A stretch of DNA of 64,000 nt, from assembly GCF_020536995.1 (NCBI RefSeq), contig NC_068356.1:83313183-83377182 (forward strand). Direction: 5' to 3'. The notes beneath the pieces are model-generated. The model was not told the DNA's origin and did no database searches. It saw nothing but the letters and a program-made list of their open reading frames with translations. Below are positions 60,239-64,000 of the stretch, piece by piece. Within the stretch, counting starts at the first letter, position 1. Each line of letters starts with the position of its first letter. Source of the stretch: Dreissena polymorpha. Lineage: Eukaryota; Mollusca; Bivalvia; Myida; Dreissenidae. Both the position numbers and the translations under genes were made by a program.

Positions 60239-60656
60239 ATGTCATATTATCCATGTTTGATTGACAGAATTCGTCGTTTCTTGAACTCTCAATCCAAGAA
60301 AGAAAGCCTGAAAATGCCTCACATACATGTATCGATACTGTACATAGAACAACAACCCATTTTTCGGAAGGTTCGGATGAAACTCATATCTTTGAACGTT
60401 GTATTTTTCCAAAAAGCAAAGTAAACTACAAACTTTTTGTCAAGCAGGAAGTAAAACTATCTTTTCTAGAACTAATGACACCGCATATTGCGCAAAATTC
60501 GGCTTGTTGATAAAAATACTCGTCGATGAAAAACATAAAACACTTTGTTTACATACAATTGGGGCTTTTGTCGACTTTGTGAAATTTTCATGTGTTGGGG
60601 AAGGGACATGCATCTCGAGTTTTTATGCTGTTGAGTTGATAACGGCAATACTATAA
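60239..60656 (+). other. Two overlapping plus-strand frames, unassigned
   Basis: Frames at 60239-60424 and 60399-60656 are denser in coding-like composition than their surroundings. The second encodes KFGLLIKILVDEKHKTLCLH and GEGTCISSFYAVELI. I recognise no family. They may be a remnant gene of the virus-like fossil or chance frames; the minus-strand frame at 60472-60786 looks like their shadow. Confidence 0.3.
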
Positions 60657-60660
60657 AAGG
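60652..60660 (+). promoter_or_regulatory. TATA box before the 53-residue gene
   Basis: ctataaaagg lies about 97 bp before the ATG at 60750. Confidence 0.55.
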
Positions 60661-60749
60661 GCGAATTGATCGTGTTAGAATCATTTCGATTTTTGAAACT
60701 GAACGAACAACACGCATACTGAGTAAACAGAAAAGCTTGCGAGCAATGG

Positions 60750-60911
60750 ATGTCAAGTGTGGAGAAAAGTGGCAGTTTCCAGGCATGGTTAGAGAGGCAG
60801 AATAAGCATCGTGAGAATGAGTCGTCAGCTGGAAACAACAAAGCAGCTTGTAACAGATGGATTAAGGGCCATGGGCGAAATGCTGGCCAACTGTATATGA
60901 CACTACGTTAG
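60750..60911 (+). CDS. Small 53-residue basic protein, virus-like fossil
   Basis: The frame begins MSSVEKSGSFQAWLERQNKH and continues RENESSAGNNKAACNRWIKG to a TAG at 60909-60911. It is rich in Lys, Arg, Asn and Gln, with no membrane segment and no recognised domain. An upstream TATA box, a short leader and an aataaaatc at 61185 make a plausible transcription unit. An overlapping ATG five bases earlier (60745) opens a 19-codon frame, which could act as a short upstream frame. Function unknown. Confidence 0.45.
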   Translation: MSSVEKSGSFQAWLERQNKHRENESSAGNNKAACNRWIKGHGRNAGQLYMTLR

Positions 60912-61412
60912 TGATTGTGTGTCATAGGTGCAAAAACTTTTTTTTCGATGGTGAACTTTTGCCGTAAGATGCGAGGCCCCTCAGCGGTGTGTCATGTACG
61001 CGGATCGACGATCGCTGCGAATGGTGTGGCGAAATTCAGGTTACGGCCAAAACAGAGGAGTGAGGCTTTGCATCTGTGATGGACTGAATCGAGTGGACTA
61101 TGTGGGCTGCTCTAGTGGACTATGTAAACTGTTGTACGTTGTTGTTGCGAAAGATTAAATGTTTGAAATATTGATTTGTTGCAGAATAAAATCGTTTGAA
61201 ACACATATACATAGTTGTTTGTATTTGCTTTGATTAGAGTTGGATAATATAGTTTGAGAAAACATACGACACTGGGTTATATCAATAACTAACGCAATAG
61301 CGAAATCAAACATTCGTGCACACAATAGTACTTGTTTTTCAACTCTGCGTTTGGTAGTTGCATGAATAAGTATATGTTACTACAAGAATAAGAACAAACG
61401 AATTGAACGGTT
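60912..61412. other. 3' region of the small gene, otherwise empty
   Basis: It holds a GC-richer patch to about 61140 and an aataaaatcg at about 61185 as the likely poly(A) signal. No further gene was seen. Confidence 0.4.
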
Positions 61413-61450
61413 CATGATATTTATTTACAACACGATCATACAAAACCTAC

Positions 61451-61747
61451 TCATGTGTCTATCAATAGTCTTGTTCCTGGACCCACCATTCGCAAAAACT
61501 GGCAATTCGGTGAATGTTTATGGTGTTCCAAGAAAGCATCGTCTGTGGATTTCCAATGATACAACACAATGCCACAACAAAACATTTGCAACGATCGTGT
61601 TGTCCCAAGTAGTACAACCCGCACGAAGCAAGCTGGTATTTGTTTGGCTGTATTGGGGGACCAATGCTCAAAAGTTTTCAGTCTATCGATATAGTTGTTC
61701 ATAAACATACTTGTTTTCATTCGTGCAAAAGCGTCGGTATCATCCAT
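61451..61747 (-). pseudogene. BIR/IAP-like gene of the virus-like fossil, broken
   Basis: From an ATG at 61747 (MDDTDAFARMKTSMFMNNYI) the minus strand encodes RLKTFEHWSPNT, the classic start of a BIR domain. It ends with a WKSTDDAFLEHHKHSPNC block, the classic BIR zinc-ligand end (DD...EH..H.P.C). A tataaag at about 61794-61800 lies upstream. BIR proteins block caspases and occur in hosts, baculoviruses and mollusc herpesviruses. Here the copy looks broken, with at least one break inside the domain, and no RING was seen at its end. Confidence 0.6.
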
Positions 61748-61950
61748 GATATGATATGATATTATATTACACATGCATTGGTTATTTCAACATCTTTATA
61801 CATTTTTTGTCTCAAAAAATACTCTTGGTCAAACGTTACGAGTTTTGTTCTCTTGGCTTTTGAGCTCAACAAATCCCATTAATGGTTTGAAGTCGTTTGT
61901 GGGATCTTGGTGTGTCAGCACAATCATATTTCGGATTGATCAGAATAACC

Positions 61951-62139
61951 TCAATATCGACATAGTACAACAATTCCGTATCTGTCGCTTTCCAACATTG
62001 ATCTCGCGTCGAAAATGTAAACTTCACATCTGGATAGAGATCCATGAATGTACATTTCGACAGCTTTGTTCCACTTTTCGAGGTTTAAACGTAACATGTG
62101 TCGAAAAAAACCTAAATCTTTGAGTTCGACGGCTAGCAT
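61951..62139 (-). other. Unassigned minus-strand frame with upstream TATA box
   Basis: MLAVELKDLGFFRHMLRLNL is the start of a 62-residue frame. A minus-strand tatatag lies about 30 bp upstream (about 62166-62173). The stretch from here to 61800 keeps coding-like composition, so it may be the remnant of a longer gene of the virus-like fossil. No family was recognised. Confidence 0.35.
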
Positions 62140-62226
62140 TGTTTTGTGTGAAGTGTACTAAGTCAAATTACTGCTATATAACATTTTTCTACAAAACAAA
62201 CAAACACCTGTAAACGTTTCAACAAC

Positions 62227-62544
62227 AATTTTTATTCAATACTTTGAACATGTACAATTGACGGCACGCAGTGACAGGTCCCCAGCATCGGTGCATTCGG
62301 TTATACGGTCGCTGTGTTATTTTGCCCACGCTGAGAAAAAATGGAGGACGTTTTCGCCACCGCATTTCGGCATCCCATTCCTCAGTTTTNNNNNNNNNNN
62401 NNNNNNNNNNNNNNNNNNNNNNNNNNNNNNNNNNNNNNNNNNNNNNNNNNNNNNNNNNNNNNNNNNNNNNNNNNNNNNNNNNNNNNNNNAAGCGATGTTA
62501 ACTAGCCCTGAATAAAGAGCTAGCAAAACAACTGATTGCTTCAA
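62227..62544 (-). CDS. Partial secreted-protein-like gene spanning the assembly gap
   Basis: The minus strand starts at 62544 with MKQSVVLLALYSGLVNIA, a good signal peptide or membrane anchor, and runs straight into the gap. On the other side, a frame stays open to near 62230, followed by aataaaaattg, a likely poly(A) signal. Because the gap length is unknown, the relation of the two sides cannot be settled. Nothing here names a family. Confidence 0.4.
62390..62489. other. Assembly gap of 100 N
   Basis: Exactly one hundred N, most likely a placeholder of fixed size rather than a measured length. Confidence 0.99.
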
Positions 62545-62805
62545 AATGATACTTTTAACATTCCGTTAGTCGTATCGCATGTCAATTTTCGAGTAGACCT
62601 AACTGTTGGTTTTTGACCGAGCTGACAATTGATAGCCGAGGTCTTTATTGCAAAGGCGTGATAAATAACGCTGCGTTTCTAGAGTGCAGAATCAAATGAA
62701 TGACGACTTTATCAATCTTCACCAAAGCAACCCCTTCGCCGTTCTTGTATCTCAAGTCAGCATGTTTACCATGTTTCAGTCTTTCTCATGAAAAAAGTCA
62801 TTGAC

Positions 62806-62813
62806 TATAAAAC
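62806..62813 (+). promoter_or_regulatory. TATA box before the rightmost gene
   Basis: tataaaac lies 62 bp before the ATG at 62868, the same spacing as in the RING genes. Confidence 0.55.
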
Positions 62814-62867
62814 ACGTTGCACTGGTTGACTCGGTGCAAGGCGAGGCACGCTAATAAAATTACAGCT

Positions 62868-63678
62868 ATGCAAATAAAAAACGTTCAACCAAAACGGTAT
62901 GCAAGTAGCACTAATGATATTTTCATAGCATTGGGATGTTATTCGAGAAAACGCATTAAAACACGGCCCGTGGAAAGAAACGAGCTCTTATTTAAGGACG
63001 CGCTGTTATGTGATAAATCACGACACCGAGTTATTTGTGCGGAGAAAAAAACTATTAACGCTATTCCATGTGAATATTGTCTACAACAAAACATGGTAGC
63101 GAAAAATATGACCAGGCCCTTGCTCTTATAAGCACAATAGCGTCTGCGTTAAACCAACAGAAAGGTCAAAAGCGAACGTATAGTGGTATCGATGAGGAGC
63201 CTCCTTGTAAACGATCTAAACTCGAACCAGTGGTACATGCCACTGAAACCTTGTTATCATCTACTTCTAAGGAGTCAAACATACGTGAAGAGTTGAACGA
63301 ATTCAAACAGCATGCAAAAACTGCAAACGGACTTTCTCGCGGCTCAAACTAGTATGCTCAAGGAAGTATTCAGTCCAGTAATGAGAGCCCCACAACCGCC
63401 AGTATTACCATCAACCACAGTATCAGAGTATCCCAACGCAAATTCCCCCAACGTTTGTACAACAGCCTATTGTTCCACAAACCTTACCATCTCCTGTTAT
63501 GTCGGAACAGAAACCTGTGACGCCCGTTCAGCAAGAAACGAACTTTATACCAGAAGTGAAACGAAATGAGGAAAGGTCTGCAGAGACTGCGCTGATTGAA
63601 GCGGGGATGCAAATCAACGAAAGTGAACATTTGATTAATGAATTGTTTCGACAGTTTATTGAGAAAATTCACAGTTAA
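62868..63678 (+). pseudogene. Remnant of an NLS-bearing gene of the virus-like fossil, broken
   Basis: Successive plus-strand frames of coding-like composition lie between the TATA box at 62806 and an aataaag at about 63714. The first starts MQIKNVQPKRYASSTNDIFI. A middle one has KRTYSGIDEEPPCKRSKLEP, a likely nuclear localisation signal. The last ends LINELFRQFIEKIHS. The region looks like one gene with about two breaks. A short hydrophobic helix at the very end and an internal basic signal are also features of herpesvirus scaffold proteins, but this is only a loose resemblance and no protease motif was confirmed. Confidence 0.4.
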
Positions 63679-63724
63679 GTTAAAAGGAAAATAGTTTGTA
63701 TATTGTTTTGAAAAATAAAGCATA

Positions 63725-64000
63725 TAACAATATTCATATATTTGTTAATTACTGTCAGATATAGCATTCATGCTTGACACTTATGATATTTAAGAATCGA
63801 GCTTCATTCATGGAATCTATTCCTCGCAGGGCATTGGTGATTAAGTCTGTTCAGTAATGTCTCGAAATATGTTGTTGCAATAAACGCACTGTACTCTATC
63901 AATAATATAGACAAAGCCCTTATTTGCCAATGCCTCTTATGAGATGTGACAGGTTTCGGCCAAGGACTGAAATGTTTTCAGTCGATCTTTGTACCTAGGA
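63725..64000. other. Right edge, no gene seen
   Basis: AT-rich sequence after the poly(A) signal. Nothing recognisable lies in the last 275 bases. Confidence 0.5.

Larger units (their letters stand above)
54100..63720. mobile_element. Integrated herpesvirus-like fossil, boundaries uncertain
   Basis: This stretch of compact, intronless, closely spaced genes, most with a TATA box and several with a nearby AATAAA, contrasts with the intron-rich host genes of the window. Parts seen are a UL24-type nuclease, two RING-finger proteins, a small basic protein, a BIR/IAP-like gene, a secreted-protein-like start next to the assembly gap, and an NLS-bearing gene. RING and IAP genes are typical of malacoherpesviruses. 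UL24-type nucleases are herpesviral in my knowledge. Several genes look whole and at least two look broken, with a handful of breaks in all. That suggests a moderately young or partly maintained insertion. No terminal repeats were found, and the element may extend left through the satellite and exon array and right beyond the window. Confidence 0.5.

Overview
The window looks like AT-rich genomic DNA of a bivalve mollusc. The evidence is intron-split animal genes, a type-2 (metazoan) chitin synthase copy, an EMI/EGF receptor-kinase-like gene, and dense small interspersed elements of the kind common in bivalves. This assignment is inferred; no search was run. No RNA or protein data were available, so every splice model comes from reading GT/AG sites and conserved protein motifs.

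Layout. 0.3-2.3 kb: a 41-bp tandem array interrupted by a 1.5-kb terminal-inverted-repeat (TIR) element. 2.3-10.5 kb: mostly intergenic, with small repeats and a TIR element holding a tRNA-Leu-like core. 10.5-20.9 kb, minus strand: an unprocessed chitin synthase copy of at least 13 recognisable exons, broken by several in-frame stops and frameshifts and carrying a charged 8-residue repeat in its first visible exon. 21.9-27.7 kb, plus strand: a secreted EMI/EGF protein gene whose last exon is the tail of a tyrosine kinase, as if the middle of a receptor kinase gene had been lost. 27.7-37.4 kb: few genes, with a Mutator-like 2.3-kb element flanked by 8-bp duplications. 37.4-39.5 kb: a Harbinger-like 2-kb element with a 3-bp CTG duplication.

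39.5-64 kb is different in character. It has a tandem array of about 30 small exons on the minus strand, eleven of them only 9-10 nt long (42.8-48.3 kb), then about ten ~385-bp tandem repeats (49.8-53.9 kb). After that comes a run of compact intronless genes, most with their own TATA box and several with a poly(A) signal: a UL24-like PD-(D/E)XK nuclease, two RING-finger proteins, a small 53-residue protein, a BIR/IAP remnant and several unassigned frames. That gene set and compactness point to an integrated herpesvirus-like (malacoherpesvirus-type) fossil covering at least 54.1-63.7 kb, partly broken. Three tRNA-like cloverleaf sequences lie at 40.3, 57.6 and 58.6 kb. Whether the exon array and satellite belong to the same insertion is open. 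A 100-base assembly gap lies at 62390-62489.
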